Assembly: GCF_019970045.1 (NCBI RefSeq)
Contig: NZ_JAHXYI010000006.1
Span: 1-64,000 of the forward strand
DNA from: Chryseobacterium sp. GVT01B
GTDB lineage: Bacteria > Bacteroidota > Bacteroidia > Flavobacteriales > Weeksellaceae
Length of the DNA stretch: 64,000 nucleotides
Direction: 5' to 3'
Below the pieces are notes generated by a model. The model did not search any database and was not told the origin of the DNA. It saw nothing but the letters and a program-made list of their open reading frames with translations. Position 1 is the first letter of the stretch, and every line of letters begins with the position of its first letter. Shown in pieces: positions 7,134 through 16,910 of this stretch. Made by a program: the position numbers and the translations under genes.

Positions 7134-9587
7134 TTATAAAAGATCACTTATATTGGATAGCTTCAGCATTCTTTTAATTCTTGCATCAAGCCCTTCACTG
7201 GAAAGGGTTTGTCTCAGACTGTCTACTTTGATCGGGAAACTTAGCGGAGTAAAGGAACGGGAGTGTTTTAGAATAATTTCAGATTTTTCAATCCTTTTAA
7301 ATGCTTCTACAAGTCGCTGCTCCTGAAGCTGCATATTAAAGACTTCCGTATAGGCCTGTTTAATTAAAAAATGATTGGCATCATGGTCTTCCAGCACTTT
7401 AAAAATAAGTCCGGCTGAACTCTGTAATGATTTATTGGAGCGCTGCTGTCCGGCATAGTTTTGAATCACCATTCCTGAAATTACAGCAATATCTCTGAAT
7501 TTTCTTCTCGCCATTTCAGCAGAATTGATACTGGCAATCACATCGTTCATCAGATTGTCCCGGGTTAAAATCTGTTGCAAATTCTCTTCATTTAAAGGAA
7601 TTTCTTTATCGCTGAACAGTTCAAATCCGTAATCATTCATTGCCATCGAAAATGAAATAGGTGCCAGTTTTGAGATACGGTAAGCAATCAGTGCAGCCAT
7701 GACTTCATGCACCAGACGACCCTCAAAAGGATACATAAACAAATGATATCCCTCACGGTTCTTAATCATCTCCACCAAAAATTCTCCTTCTTTAGGAATA
7801 TGAGAGTTCTTCTCCTGATTGACGAGCAATGGATGTAAAAATTTCAGTTCCTTTTCTGAAGCCTTCGGATTTAAAGCATGGGACAGCTTTTCTCTTAAAA
7901 AATGTCCAAGATTGGTACTTAGAGGCAGTCTTCCGCCAAGATAACTGGGAACAAGAGCTCTTCCTTTGGCTGCTCGTACATACACGGTCATATCTTTGAT
8001 CATTGCGACCTCCAGAGTACGCCCGGCCAGAATAAATTTTTCCTCTTTTTTCAGTTTTGAAATAAAATATTCCTCAATCATTCCGATATAACCTCCGGAA
8101 ATAAATTTCACTTTCAGCATGGCATCACTTACAATCACACCCATATTCATTCTGTGGAGCATGGCAATCTTTCTTGAAGTCACTTTGTAAAGTCCATCTT
8201 CCGTAATGACTACCTTATGGAATTCTTCATAGTTCTTTAAAACACTGCCACCAATCGTAAGAAATTCGAGAATGCTTTTCCATTCTTCATCGAGCATTTC
8301 CTGAAAGGCATATACTTTTTTGATTCTTTCGTAGAGTTCATCAGGATAAAAACCATCACCAACAGCCAGTGTCATCAGAAACTGAACCAGAACATCAAAG
8401 CATAAGACCTGTGGTTCTCTGGGCTCAACAACTTTCTGTTTCACGGCTTCTTTTAAAGCAGAAACTTCAATCAATTCCAAAGAGTGAGTGGGGACACAAT
8501 AGATTCTGGAGGTTTCAAAAGGAGAGTGCCCGCTGCGTCCGGCCCTTTGCAGAAAACGCGCAACTCCTTTGGCAGATCCTACCTGAATAACGGTGTCCAC
8601 AGGTTTAAAATCAATACCAAGATCCAGCGATGATGTGGAAACCACTGCTTTTAATTTACCTGAACTTAAATTTTCTTCAATCCAGATCCTCAAATGGGCA
8701 TCAATGGAACTGTGATGAATGGCGATCTGGCCTGCAAAATCAGGATGAGCATCCAGCAAAAGCTGATACCACATTTCACTCTGGCTTCTGGTATTGGTAA
8801 ATACAATGGTAGATTTTGATTCCAGAATAATTGGAACAACTTTATCAGCAAGCTTATTCCCAAGATGTCCTGCCCATGGTAATATTTCAATTTCATCCGG
8901 GAAAACCGGGAGAATATCTATCTTTTTCTGCTCTTTGGCGGTAATTTTTGTCTTTTTACCGTCATAAGGAATAAGAACGTCCATGGCTTCATCCAGATTT
9001 CCGATGGTTGCTGTAATTCCCCAGATTTTTATCTCCGGAACATATTTTCTAAGCTGTGAAATGGCCAGTTCTACCATGACACCACGCTTTGAACCCAATA
9101 ATTCATGCCATTCATCCACAGCCACACATTTCATATCTGTGAAAAAACGGTCATTATTTTTCTGAGCGAGTAGCAAATGGAGACTTTCGGGGGTTACAAC
9201 AAGAATTTCAGGCATTTTTTTGACCTGCTGCTGTCTTACTTTCGGATCGGTATCTCCGTTTCTTACGCCTACAGCCCAATCAAGTCCTATTTCATCAATA
9301 GCTTCCTGCATCGCTTTTGCAATATCTTTGGACAATGACCGCAGTGGAGTAATCCAGATCATTTTCAACCCTTTTTTATAGCTCTCAGGATGATTCAGGA
9401 AATCTGAAATCAATGCTAAGAAGACAGAAAAAGTTTTTCCAAAACCAGTAGGAGCGACTACCATTCCGCTGTAGCCGTTTCCAAATTTCTTCCAGGTTTC
9501 CAGCTGAAATTTAAAAGGGGCAATACCTTTATCGGTCATCCACTGCTGGATGATCTTTAATCCGTCGCTATGTTCAAAAACTGCCAA
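7134..9587 (-). CDS. Ligase-associated DEXH-box helicase (Lhr-like)
   Basis: 817 residues. Walker A APTGFGKT (45-52), the DEXH box VDEWH (157-161), and motif VI QRAGRSGH in the second RecA domain define an Lhr-type superfamily 2 helicase; a winged-helix and Lhr-core C-terminal part follows. Its length matches the bacterial ligase-associated group rather than the 1,500-residue Lhr. With the ligase, exonuclease and PdeM it forms a predicted DNA damage response set. It lies 178 bases downstream of the ligase. Confidence 0.9.
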   Translation of the reverse strand: MAVFEHSDGLKIIQQWMTDKGIAPFKFQLETWKKFGNGYSGMVVAPTGFGKTFSVFLALISDFLNHPESYKKGLKMIWITPLRSLSKDIAKAMQEAIDEIGLDWAVGVRNGDTDPKVRQQQVKKMPEILVVTPESLHLLLAQKNNDRFFTDMKCVAVDEWHELLGSKRGVMVELAISQLRKYVPEIKIWGITATIGNLDEAMDVLIPYDGKKTKITAKEQKKIDILPVFPDEIEILPWAGHLGNKLADKVVPIILESKSTIVFTNTRSQSEMWYQLLLDAHPDFAGQIAIHHSSIDAHLRIWIEENLSSGKLKAVVSTSSLDLGIDFKPVDTVIQVGSAKGVARFLQRAGRSGHSPFETSRIYCVPTHSLELIEVSALKEAVKQKVVEPREPQVLCFDVLVQFLMTLAVGDGFYPDELYERIKKVYAFQEMLDEEWKSILEFLTIGGSVLKNYEEFHKVVITEDGLYKVTSRKIAMLHRMNMGVIVSDAMLKVKFISGGYIGMIEEYFISKLKKEEKFILAGRTLEVAMIKDMTVYVRAAKGRALVPSYLGGRLPLSTNLGHFLREKLSHALNPKASEKELKFLHPLLVNQEKNSHIPKEGEFLVEMIKNREGYHLFMYPFEGRLVHEVMAALIAYRISKLAPISFSMAMNDYGFELFSDKEIPLNEENLQQILTRDNLMNDVIASINSAEMARRKFRDIAVISGMVIQNYAGQQRSNKSLQSSAGLIFKVLEDHDANHFLIKQAYTEVFNMQLQEQRLVEAFKRIEKSEIILKHSRSFTPLSFPIKVDSLRQTLSSEGLDARIKRMLKLSNISDLL

Positions 9588-9653
9588 TTTATATTTATTT
9601 TAAATTTTAATGCTAAGGACGCTAAGAGTTTATTTGATATTGTTTTATTCGAT

Positions 9654-9682
9654 CGAAAGGGTGTTTCACTTAGCAAAGTTCG
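9654..9682. repeat. Dispersed repeat family C copy
   Basis: The segment AAAGGGTGTTTCACTTAGC and its flanks recur with changes at 14012-14032 (same strand) and inverted at 50620-50645. It sits in the 178-bp gap between helicase and ligase. Confidence 0.4.
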
Positions 9683-9765
9683 TATTTTATTGTAGCTGAA
9701 CTTAGGCCTTTTCGAACAAAATATTACTAATAAGTTAAAAAACCTTGCGCCATTGCGTTATAATA

Positions 9766-11346
9766 TTATTGTATTAATTTTTTTATCTCTTCCAAATTAT
9801 CAATTTCATCTACTGTTTTATCTTTCCGCCATCGTACAATCCTCGGAAACCGGAGAGCAACACCGCTTTTATGACGGTTGCTGAAACCTATTCCTTCAAA
9901 AGCAATTTCAAAAACCAGTTCTGCTTTTACCGTTCTCACAGGTCCGAATTTCTCAATGGCATTTTTAGTAACAAACCGACTTACTTCCATGATTTCTTTA
10001 TCTGTAAGCCCGGAATATGCTTTAGCTATGGTAACCAATGCGTCTCCGTTTTTTACAGCAAAAGTATAATCGGTATAGTAAGTGCTTCGTCTGCCGCTTC
10101 CTTTTTGAGCATATATAAGCACCGCATCAATGGTAAAAGGATTGATTTTCCACTTCCACCAGTCACCTTTTTTCCGGCCGGAATGGTAGGGTGAATTTTT
10201 TTGTTTTAACATCAATCCTTCACTGTTTACTTCTCTTGAATTTTCACGAAGTGAGTCCAGCTCTTCCCAATTTTCAAAGTCAAGACTTTTGGAAATTTTG
10301 ATGTTCTGAGGATTTTCATTTAATAATAATTCTTCAAGCAAAGCTCTTCTTGCGGAGATAGGATTCTCTCTCAGATCATTATTTTCAAGCTCTAATAGAT
10401 CATAAGCAAAGACTTCTATCGGAATTTCCGACAGCATTTTTTTAGTTAAAGTCTTCCTGTTTAATCTTTTTTGTAATTCATTGAAATTTAAAACTTTATC
10501 ATCTTTTACCGCAAGTATTTCTCCATCTATCACAAAGTTGCCTTTCATGCCTTTTACGACTTCTGTAATCTCCGGAAATTGTTCGGTTACAAGTTCTTCA
10601 CCTCTTGACCAGATAAAGACTTCATCATTTCTCCGGATGATCTGTCCGCGTATTCCGTCCCATTTGTATTCTACCAGCCATTCATCAGAATTTCCCAGTT
10701 CGTCAGGCTTTTTTTCCAAAGGATAGGCAAGACAGAAAGGATAGGGTTTTGAATTATCCGGATTCACATTTTCAGCCTCAATAAGCTCTTTAAAAGAGAC
10801 TTCATCCGGCTGCCATTTTCCCATTAAGCTATGCATCAGTGCACTGGATTCCTGGCCGGAAAACTTTGTCAGAGCATTGATCAGGGTTTTATCTGATACC
10901 CCGATTCTGAAACTCCCTCCAATTAATTTATTGAAAATCAATCGTTCAGTGTAATCCAGACCGTTCCATGATTGCAATACAAATTCTTTTTTTTCTGTAT
11001 CTGTTTTTCCTTTTAAACCGACAATATCATTCATCCATTCTGATAAGGTACGCTCTATATTTTCCTCAGGAGGTGGAAGAATCAACGATAATGTTTCCCC
11101 GAGATCTCCTACGGAAGAATAAGATTCCTGAAACAGCCAGTAAGGAAGTTTTGTGATTTCCAGCGCCCATTCTTTCATGTAATTGGTATTGACATTTCTC
11201 TTGGGCCTTTTTCCTGTAAACAAGGCGATAAACCATACTTTATCTTCATCAGGAGCACGTTCCAGATAATCGATGATGGCATCTATTTTAGCATTGGTCT
11301 TATTAGTGGTTTCCAAAGCGTTGATAAGGTCTGCAAAATGTCTCAT
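9766..11346 (-). CDS. ATP-dependent DNA ligase
   Basis: 526 residues. The adenylated lysine is Lys228 in EYKWDGIRGQ, followed by the motif III block FVIDGEILA and the WKWKINP motif V region; an N-terminal helical DNA-binding domain and a C-terminal OB fold complete the enzyme. It resembles the archaeal/eukaryotic ligase I type found in bacterial repair operons and is not the NAD-dependent LigA. The start ATGA overlaps the stop of the upstream exonuclease gene, so the two are translationally coupled. Confidence 0.9.
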   Translation of the reverse strand: MRHFADLINALETTNKTNAKIDAIIDYLERAPDEDKVWFIALFTGKRPKRNVNTNYMKEWALEITKLPYWLFQESYSSVGDLGETLSLILPPPEENIERTLSEWMNDIVGLKGKTDTEKKEFVLQSWNGLDYTERLIFNKLIGGSFRIGVSDKTLINALTKFSGQESSALMHSLMGKWQPDEVSFKELIEAENVNPDNSKPYPFCLAYPLEKKPDELGNSDEWLVEYKWDGIRGQIIRRNDEVFIWSRGEELVTEQFPEITEVVKGMKGNFVIDGEILAVKDDKVLNFNELQKRLNRKTLTKKMLSEIPIEVFAYDLLELENNDLRENPISARRALLEELLLNENPQNIKISKSLDFENWEELDSLRENSREVNSEGLMLKQKNSPYHSGRKKGDWWKWKINPFTIDAVLIYAQKGSGRRSTYYTDYTFAVKNGDALVTIAKAYSGLTDKEIMEVSRFVTKNAIEKFGPVRTVKAELVFEIAFEGIGFSNRHKSGVALRFPRIVRWRKDKTVDEIDNLEEIKKLIQ

Positions 11347-12365
11347 GATTCCGGGGTTTCAAGGGTTTCTTTTTCAGATTCTTCTTCGTCTTCTCCAAAT
11401 AAGGTTTCCACAACATCTGCTTTGACTCCGATTTCATTCAAATATTTTGAAAAAACTTCGGTTTGTCCGTGCGTAACGTGTACGAGTTCAGCTTCTGTGG
11501 CTTTTACAGTCTGCAATAAACCTTTCCAGTCTGCGTGGTCACTCATGGCAAAGCCAGCATCTGCACTCCGCCATCTTCTGGCACCGCGAACCTGCATCCA
11601 GCCGGAGCATATTGCAGTAGCCGGATCTGGAATTTTTTTGATAATATTACTGTCAAGTAAAGCGGGAGGGACGATTACAATTTCATGTTCCATTTCTTTT
11701 GGACGTTCCCTGAAATCAGCAATGGTGTAGTCCGGAAGGTCGATTCCTACTGTTTCAAAGGCTTCATTCAGCTTTCCGATGGAATAGTGGACGTATATTT
11801 TTCCCAGATCTTCCACCGCTTTCATAATACGCTGGGCTTTTCCTAAAGAATACCCAATAAAGACTGATGTTTTATTATTTTCTTTATTCTTCAGTACCCA
11901 GTTTTGTAGTTTTTTATTTAAATCCGGAACTTCAAGCCAATTGTAAATAGGCAGTCCAAAAGTACTTTCTGTAACAAATTCATTACATTTTACCAGCTCA
12001 AAAGGAGTGCTTAATCCATCATCCTGAACTTTATAATCCCCTGAAATGACAGTCACATATCCTTTATATTCAAGTCTGATCTGTGCAGAACCAATAATAT
12101 GTCCGGCAGGATGCAGAGAGAGTTTTACCCCATTGATGTTGATAACTTCTCCGTATTCTACACTCTGGCATTCGATATCCATTCCGATTCTTTGGTGCAG
12201 AATAGGTTTTGTGAAATGGTGACAAAGGTATTTCTTCATTCCCCAACGAGCGTGATCAGCATGGCCATGGGTAATAATCGCCATATCTACAGGCCTCCAT
12301 GGATCGATATAAAATTTTCCCTGAGGACAGAAAATTCCTTTTTTTGTAAATGTGATTAATTTCAA
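11343..12365 (-). CDS. Ligase-associated MBL-fold exonuclease (SNM1-like)
   Basis: 340 residues. The metallo-beta-lactamase motif THGHADHA (His33, His35, Asp37, His38) is followed by a beta-CASP region with ICSGWMQVRGAR, as in SNM1/Pso2-like nucleases. It is the first gene of the repair operon, overlapping the ligase start by four bases. The last 20 residues are acidic (EDEEESEKETLE), probably a flexible tail. It is expected to trim DNA ends before ligation. Confidence 0.85.
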   Translation of the reverse strand: MKLITFTKKGIFCPQGKFYIDPWRPVDMAIITHGHADHARWGMKKYLCHHFTKPILHQRIGMDIECQSVEYGEVININGVKLSLHPAGHIIGSAQIRLEYKGYVTVISGDYKVQDDGLSTPFELVKCNEFVTESTFGLPIYNWLEVPDLNKKLQNWVLKNKENNKTSVFIGYSLGKAQRIMKAVEDLGKIYVHYSIGKLNEAFETVGIDLPDYTIADFRERPKEMEHEIVIVPPALLDSNIIKKIPDPATAICSGWMQVRGARRWRSADAGFAMSDHADWKGLLQTVKATEAELVHVTHGQTEVFSKYLNEIGVKADVVETLFGEDEEESEKETLETPES

Positions 12366-12464
12366 TGGTGTGACTGGTTTTATAGAATAAGCTTCAAAAA
12401 CTTAACCAATTTACAATAAACAGTTTGTTTTTTTCGATTGAATGTCTGAAAAACAGATGAAAAA

Positions 12465-12487
12465 AGCCGTTTCAAGTAGAAACAGCT
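12465..12487 (-). terminator. Terminator of the S41 peptidase gene
   Basis: Nine-base arms (one mismatch) with a five-base loop, followed on the minus strand by a T run at 12464-12460, lie just after the stop of the S41 peptidase gene. Confidence 0.65.
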
Positions 12488-12493
12488 CTTATT

Positions 12494-13951
12494 TTATTTT
12501 TCATTAAGGATATCGCTTACATGATCAATCCATTGATAATCAGGAATTGTTTTATCTATGTAATAATCCGGTTGAATCCCTTTTCCGTCAATAGCCATCT
12601 CCGGAATACGGAAGCTTTTAGAAAGTGAATATCCCAGTTTAAATTCGTTACAAGGGGAATTTACAAAATACATATTTGAAATGTCCAGAACTCCTGCTGT
12701 GGTCGTCCCAAAAAGTTTTACTTTTTTGCTTTGTTTGACTGCCAGTAAGAACTCTTCTGCAGTGCTGCCGTTCCCTTCATTGATGATAATTCCTACATTT
12801 TTCGGATAAGGTGAAATTTTATCTATTTTAGTAATTCCAACAATCTTTCCATCGTCCTGCAGGCTTACAAACTTGCCTAAATTCTGGTTTAATTTGTCGT
12901 AGGCTTTCTTTAGATACTCTTTTTCTTCTGCCGGAATTCCATATTTCTGGTAATTATCATAAAGATCAAGCATTCTCTGATTATTCAGTTTCGTAGAATA
13001 AAGCTGTGTTCTGACACTTCGGATAGGGTTTGTATAGATATAAGGGATAATTTTGGCAAAACTGTTGTCACTTCCGCCGCCATTATTTCTGATATCAATG
13101 ATGAGGTTTTCTGTGCTTTCAATTTTAGATTGGTTGGCTGTGATAACGCTGTCTATATCTTTTTTCAATGCTCCATTAAAGGAAGGAATTCTTAAAAGCA
13201 GGGTAGTTTTATTAATCTGTTTTAAAAAAGGCTTTCCTGCCTGTGCTGCTTCGAAATAAGTTTCAATACCTTCTTCTTTTTCAAATTTCGGTGAAACTCT
13301 TTTCAGGGTAAAGTCATTGATTTCAAGATAATTTTTCCCGATGAATCTTATATTATTTATTTCCTGCCCGGATTTGTTTCTTAAGTAGAATGTTCCTTTT
13401 GTTTTATCCGCGTTAAAAGTCAGTTTTAAATCATAGGGTTTCCAGTTATCTGCTCCGGATTGGATAATAAAACCTTTATAAACATCTCCAAATTTTTTAA
13501 TTCCTATCGTGTAAGGCTGGACTTCCCAGATCCCTTCAATATCAGAATCTTTTTTGGATGAAACTTCCTTTTTAAACTTTTCAATATCTACTTTTATGAT
13601 TTCCGTGTTACTATTTATGGCTGAGACTACCGGCTGAGGCTGGGCTTGCTGATTCTCTTTTTCGATCATTTTAATGGAAATATGTCCGGATCTGAAGAAT
13701 TTAAGCCATTCATAAATAGTCTGGGTGCATTCAGTATCTGATTTTGAATTTTTAATTCTGTTCAGAAATTCATTGTTATGAGCCTGGTAAGCCGGAAGTC
13801 CTTTTTTATCAATTATATATTGGTATCCGGCATCATTTTCCTCGAACGTTTTTTTTACCCATTGATAATTACTTTCACAGGTACAGTTTTGAGCAAAGCT
13901 AAAGGAAGAAGTGGATAAAAAAATGAATAAGAGTGTCTTAATTTTAAGCAT
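12494..13951 (-). CDS. Secreted S41 family peptidase
   Basis: 485 residues with a signal peptide (TLLFIFLSTSSFSFAQ) and a mature start near Cys23. The S41 (tail-specific protease) domain occupies the C-terminal half: IDIRNNGGGSDNSF strand, and NEGNGSTAEEFLLA holding the nucleophile serine. Residues 130-230 form an extra beta-rich domain. Such proteins are common exported hydrolases in Flavobacteriia. It is transcribed alone, with its own terminator. Confidence 0.8.
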   Translation of the reverse strand: MLKIKTLLFIFLSTSSFSFAQNCTCESNYQWVKKTFEENDAGYQYIIDKKGLPAYQAHNNEFLNRIKNSKSDTECTQTIYEWLKFFRSGHISIKMIEKENQQAQPQPVVSAINSNTEIIKVDIEKFKKEVSSKKDSDIEGIWEVQPYTIGIKKFGDVYKGFIIQSGADNWKPYDLKLTFNADKTKGTFYLRNKSGQEINNIRFIGKNYLEINDFTLKRVSPKFEKEEGIETYFEAAQAGKPFLKQINKTTLLLRIPSFNGALKKDIDSVITANQSKIESTENLIIDIRNNGGGSDNSFAKIIPYIYTNPIRSVRTQLYSTKLNNQRMLDLYDNYQKYGIPAEEKEYLKKAYDKLNQNLGKFVSLQDDGKIVGITKIDKISPYPKNVGIIINEGNGSTAEEFLLAVKQSKKVKLFGTTTAGVLDISNMYFVNSPCNEFKLGYSLSKSFRIPEMAIDGKGIQPDYYIDKTIPDYQWIDHVSDILNEK

Positions 13952-14011
13952 ACATGGTTTTTTAGTTTGAAAGCTACAAATCTAACGATAAATATATTTT
14001 TTTATGATTTT

Positions 14012-14032
14012 GAAAGGGTGTTTATTTAGCGA
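14012..14032. repeat. Dispersed repeat family C copy
   Basis: Segment GAAAGGGTGTTTATTTAGCG, a variant of the family C repeat at 9654, lies in the region upstream of the SDR gene. Confidence 0.35.
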
Positions 14033-14148
14033 TAAATTCCCTTTTTAATGGATTGTCTGAACTTTTCAGCAATATAAAATTGAACGCTGCAGCAATATTG
14101 TGCTTCCCGAAATCTTAGAAATTTGTATCATCATTAAAAAAGAATACA

Positions 14149-14937
14149 ATGAGTAAAACAATTTTAATTACAGGTGCAGCTAGTGGATTCGGAAAGATTG
14201 CTGCTTTTGATCTTGCCAAAAAAGGACATAAGGTAATTGCTACAACACAGGTCTATCCTCAGATGAGTGATTTAATCCGCGAAGCTAATGAACAGGGAAT
14301 TGATCTTACGGTCGATAAACTGGATGTAACCAGCCAAAGAGATATTGATTATATCTTAAAAAAGTATGAGATAGATGTTTTAATCAGCAACGCCGGAATC
14401 ATGGAAGGTGGTCCGATTGCTGAACAGCCGGTAGATATTATCCGCTCTATGTTTGATGTAAATGTGTTTGGTGCATTGAATCTTGCACAGGGATTTATCA
14501 AAAAGTTTGTTGAAAAGAAAAGTGGTAAGATTGTTTTCACCTCTTCAATGGGAGGTTTATGGACCGTTCCGTATGTAGCCGCTTATTGTGCATCAAAACA
14601 TGCTTTGGAATCTATCGCTGAAGGCTTGAGAACTGAACTTGCTCCATTTAATATCAAAATTGCAACTTGTAATCCAGGGGTATTTGGAACAGGATTTAAT
14701 GACAGAGGAGTAGATTCTATTTTTCACTGGTATGATCCAAAAGTTAACTTCACACCGGAATCTGCTTTTGATGGGGCCGCAGAATCTTTAGCTCATCAGC
14801 TGGATCCACAGTCTATGGCAGAGGTGATCGTGAATGTAGCATTAGATGATGAGAGTCATTTTAGAAATGTACATCCAAAAGAAACTGAAGATTTTGTAAA
14901 ACAGCTTCAGGCAGATGCATGGACCGCAAAAAGCTAA
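14149..14937 (+). CDS. Short-chain dehydrogenase/reductase
   Basis: 262 residues. The nucleotide-binding motif TGAASGFG (8-15), NAG motif in ISNAGIM and the catalytic Ser132/Tyr146/Lys150 set (YCASK) are all present. It is an NAD(P)-dependent oxidoreductase of unknown substrate. It is followed five bases later by a GlcG/HbpS-like gene and then an AraC regulator, all on one strand, suggesting one inducible unit. Confidence 0.9.
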   Translation: MSKTILITGAASGFGKIAAFDLAKKGHKVIATTQVYPQMSDLIREANEQGIDLTVDKLDVTSQRDIDYILKKYEIDVLISNAGIMEGGPIAEQPVDIIRSMFDVNVFGALNLAQGFIKKFVEKKSGKIVFTSSMGGLWTVPYVAAYCASKHALESIAEGLRTELAPFNIKIATCNPGVFGTGFNDRGVDSIFHWYDPKVNFTPESAFDGAAESLAHQLDPQSMAEVIVNVALDDESHFRNVHPKETEDFVKQLQADAWTAKS

Positions 14938-14941
14938 TATC

Positions 14942-15343
14942 ATGAAACTGAATTATAAAACCGCAGAAAAAGCACTGCATGCAGCAAAGGAAAAAGCATT
15001 ATCCATGAATATTCCTGTAAGCATTGCTGTGGTAGATACCGGAGGACATCTTGTCGCACTGGCAAGACTGGACAGCGTCTACGGAGTGATTGACTTTGCC
15101 ATTAAAAAAGCAAAAACAGCAGTTATGTTTGGTGTAAACAGTGATTTGATGGGTGAAATTATCTCAGAAACCGGTATTCACGGCTACGGAATGCTGAATT
15201 CAAATGAGGGGCTTCTCACTATTGCGGGCGGTGTTATCCTTAAAAATGCAGATGGAGATGTCATTGGTGCAATAGGCTCTTCAGGCGGGACTCCCGAGCA
15301 GGATAAACAAATTGCAGAAGCAGGCGCTCAGGCTATTGGTTAA
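14942..15343 (+). CDS. GlcG/HbpS-like protein
   Basis: About 133 residues from the ATG at 14942; the longer frame from 14915 would overlap the SDR gene. The opening TAEKALHAAKEKA, the VVDTGGHLVAL strand and the closing IGSSGGTPEQDKQIAEAG match the GlcG/HbpS family (Pfam DUF336/Haem_degrading). Members occur as small oligomeric proteins, some haem-binding, many next to oxidoreductases. The specific function here is unknown. Confidence 0.85.
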   Translation: MKLNYKTAEKALHAAKEKALSMNIPVSIAVVDTGGHLVALARLDSVYGVIDFAIKKAKTAVMFGVNSDLMGEIISETGIHGYGMLNSNEGLLTIAGGVILKNADGDVIGAIGSSGGTPEQDKQIAEAGAQAIG

Positions 15344-15357
15344 TTTCAGATATTTGT

Positions 15358-16164
15358 ATGATGGAAAACACTTCTGAGATCATATTCGATAAACTGGTTT
15401 ATTCATGTGCCTTTGAGTCTTACAGAGGTCATGAAGAATTTATTCCAGACCATTTTCTGGGATTTCAGATCTCCGGAGAAACGCATGCTTTTCATGAGCA
15501 AGGAAAGACTGTGATCAAAGAAAATACAGTAGTTCTGGTCAGAAAAAATCAGCTGATCAGGACTATTAAATATCCTTCATCGCATGAAAAATATCAATTT
15601 ATTTCAATTACGCTTGATGATGAAACGCTGAGACAATATGCCAATGAAAACAAAATCACTGTAAATAATAATTTTCCAGGAAATCAGCGTTTGTTTTTTG
15701 AGCCCAATGATTTTTTTAAGAGCTATTTTACATCTCTTATTCCTTACATTAATAAAACACAGGAGATCCCGCCAAAATTAGCGATGTTAAAGGTCAAAGA
15801 GGCCATAGAACTCCTTTTGCTGAGTAATCCGGATCTTAAAAACCTCCTTTTTGATTTTTCTGAACCTTATAAAATTGACCTTGCAGAATTTATGAACAAA
15901 AATTTTATGTTCAATGTATCAGTAAATGCTTTTGCAAGACTCACAGGTCGTAGTTTATCGGGTTTTAAACGGGATTTCAATAAAACATTTCAGATGACCC
16001 CGAAACAATGGCTGAAAGAAAAAAGGTTAAAGGAAGCCTATTATTTAATTAAAAACAGGGATAAAAAGCCTTCAGATATTTATCTTGATCTGGGTTTTGA
16101 GAATTTGTCCCATTTTTATTCTTCTTTTAAAAAGAAATTTGGGGTGACAACTACAGAAGTTTAA
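15358..16164 (+). CDS. AraC family transcriptional regulator
   Basis: 268 residues. The N-terminal cupin-like sensor domain is followed by the helix-turn-helix pair, with FARLTGRSLSGFKRDFNKTF and LGFENLSHFYSSFKKKFGV. It lies 14 bases after the GlcG-like gene, so it is probably cotranscribed with the SDR and GlcG-like genes and may regulate them. Confidence 0.85.
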   Translation: MMENTSEIIFDKLVYSCAFESYRGHEEFIPDHFLGFQISGETHAFHEQGKTVIKENTVVLVRKNQLIRTIKYPSSHEKYQFISITLDDETLRQYANENKITVNNNFPGNQRLFFEPNDFFKSYFTSLIPYINKTQEIPPKLAMLKVKEAIELLLLSNPDLKNLLFDFSEPYKIDLAEFMNKNFMFNVSVNAFARLTGRSLSGFKRDFNKTFQMTPKQWLKEKRLKEAYYLIKNRDKKPSDIYLDLGFENLSHFYSSFKKKFGVTTTEV

Positions 16165-16209
16165 TGTCAATCAATAAAAAAAACACATTTATAGTATAAG
16201 GATTGGAAG

Positions 16210-16250
16210 TACAAAGACACAGAAAATAAATCTTGTGTCTTTGTATTTTC
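16210..16250 (+). terminator. Terminator after AraC gene
   Basis: Twelve-base perfect arms (TACAAAGACACA and complement) with a 12-base loop, followed by a T-rich run, lie 45 bases after the AraC stop. Confidence 0.6.
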
Positions 16251-16309
16251 CTTTTCTGTTAAGGAATTATATTTTCAGATGTTCACTGATGATGCAGACC
16301 TTCAAAGTC

Positions 16310-16765
16310 CTATTTTTCAAAATTATAAAGATTGATTCCTATTTCTTCATTTTTAATTTTTACGACTCTGATATCCAGCGGATATATAATAAATTCTGCA
16401 GCTCCCTGGATTTTTGCCTCCAACAGATGTCCGGCTAAAGCAGTATAATCTTCTCTTCCCAAAGTAATGTGAAGATGAAGGGTTAGTTTTCCTTCTATTT
16501 CAGAGATATTTCCTGAGATATTAGTGACTTCCATCTGTTCTTTAAAGGTTTTGTCAACATACTTTTTGGTTGCAGGATTAAAAAAACGAAGTGTTGCTTC
16601 ACTTACTGCTCCTATTCCAGAGACTTCTCCTGCCTGGATATTCCGATTCCTGATAAAATCCGTCAAAGTCTCTACAATACTAGAAAGATTATCAAGACTT
16701 ACCACATATATTGAACCTGCTTTTCTTGCGGACCAATTATTTCCTTTATAATTTTGAACCTCCAT
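16310..16765 (-). CDS. PPC/DUF296 domain protein
   Basis: 151 residues, almost all one PPC (DUF296) domain. The metal-binding LHLHITLG segment and the AGHLLEA turn are characteristic. The bacterial proteins form trimers, and some have been studied as putative DNA-binding or metabolic proteins. No partner can be read from the context: it lies between the AraC gene (converging) and the acetyltransferase gene (diverging). Confidence 0.8.
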   Translation of the reverse strand: MEVQNYKGNNWSARKAGSIYVVSLDNLSSIVETLTDFIRNRNIQAGEVSGIGAVSEATLRFFNPATKKYVDKTFKEQMEVTNISGNISEIEGKLTLHLHITLGREDYTALAGHLLEAKIQGAAEFIIYPLDIRVVKIKNEEIGINLYNFEK

Positions 16766-16910
16766 AATACTAAGATTTTAAGGTAATACATACAATAATT
16801 ATGCTTTGGTCAAACTTTAGGTAAAAAATGTATTATTTCTCCTGACATTTTTGAATAGTAAGTCCCTGAAACCGGTAAAAAATGCCGAAATTTGCAGCAA
16901 ATAAGAAGTA

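Noticed and set aside
10481..10726. Plus-strand frames inside the ligase gene
   Set aside because: Shadows of the minus-strand DNA ligase; low-complexity Ser-rich translations without domains.
16210..16245. tRNA-like stem near 16210-16250
   Set aside because: Only a single hairpin; no cloverleaf.
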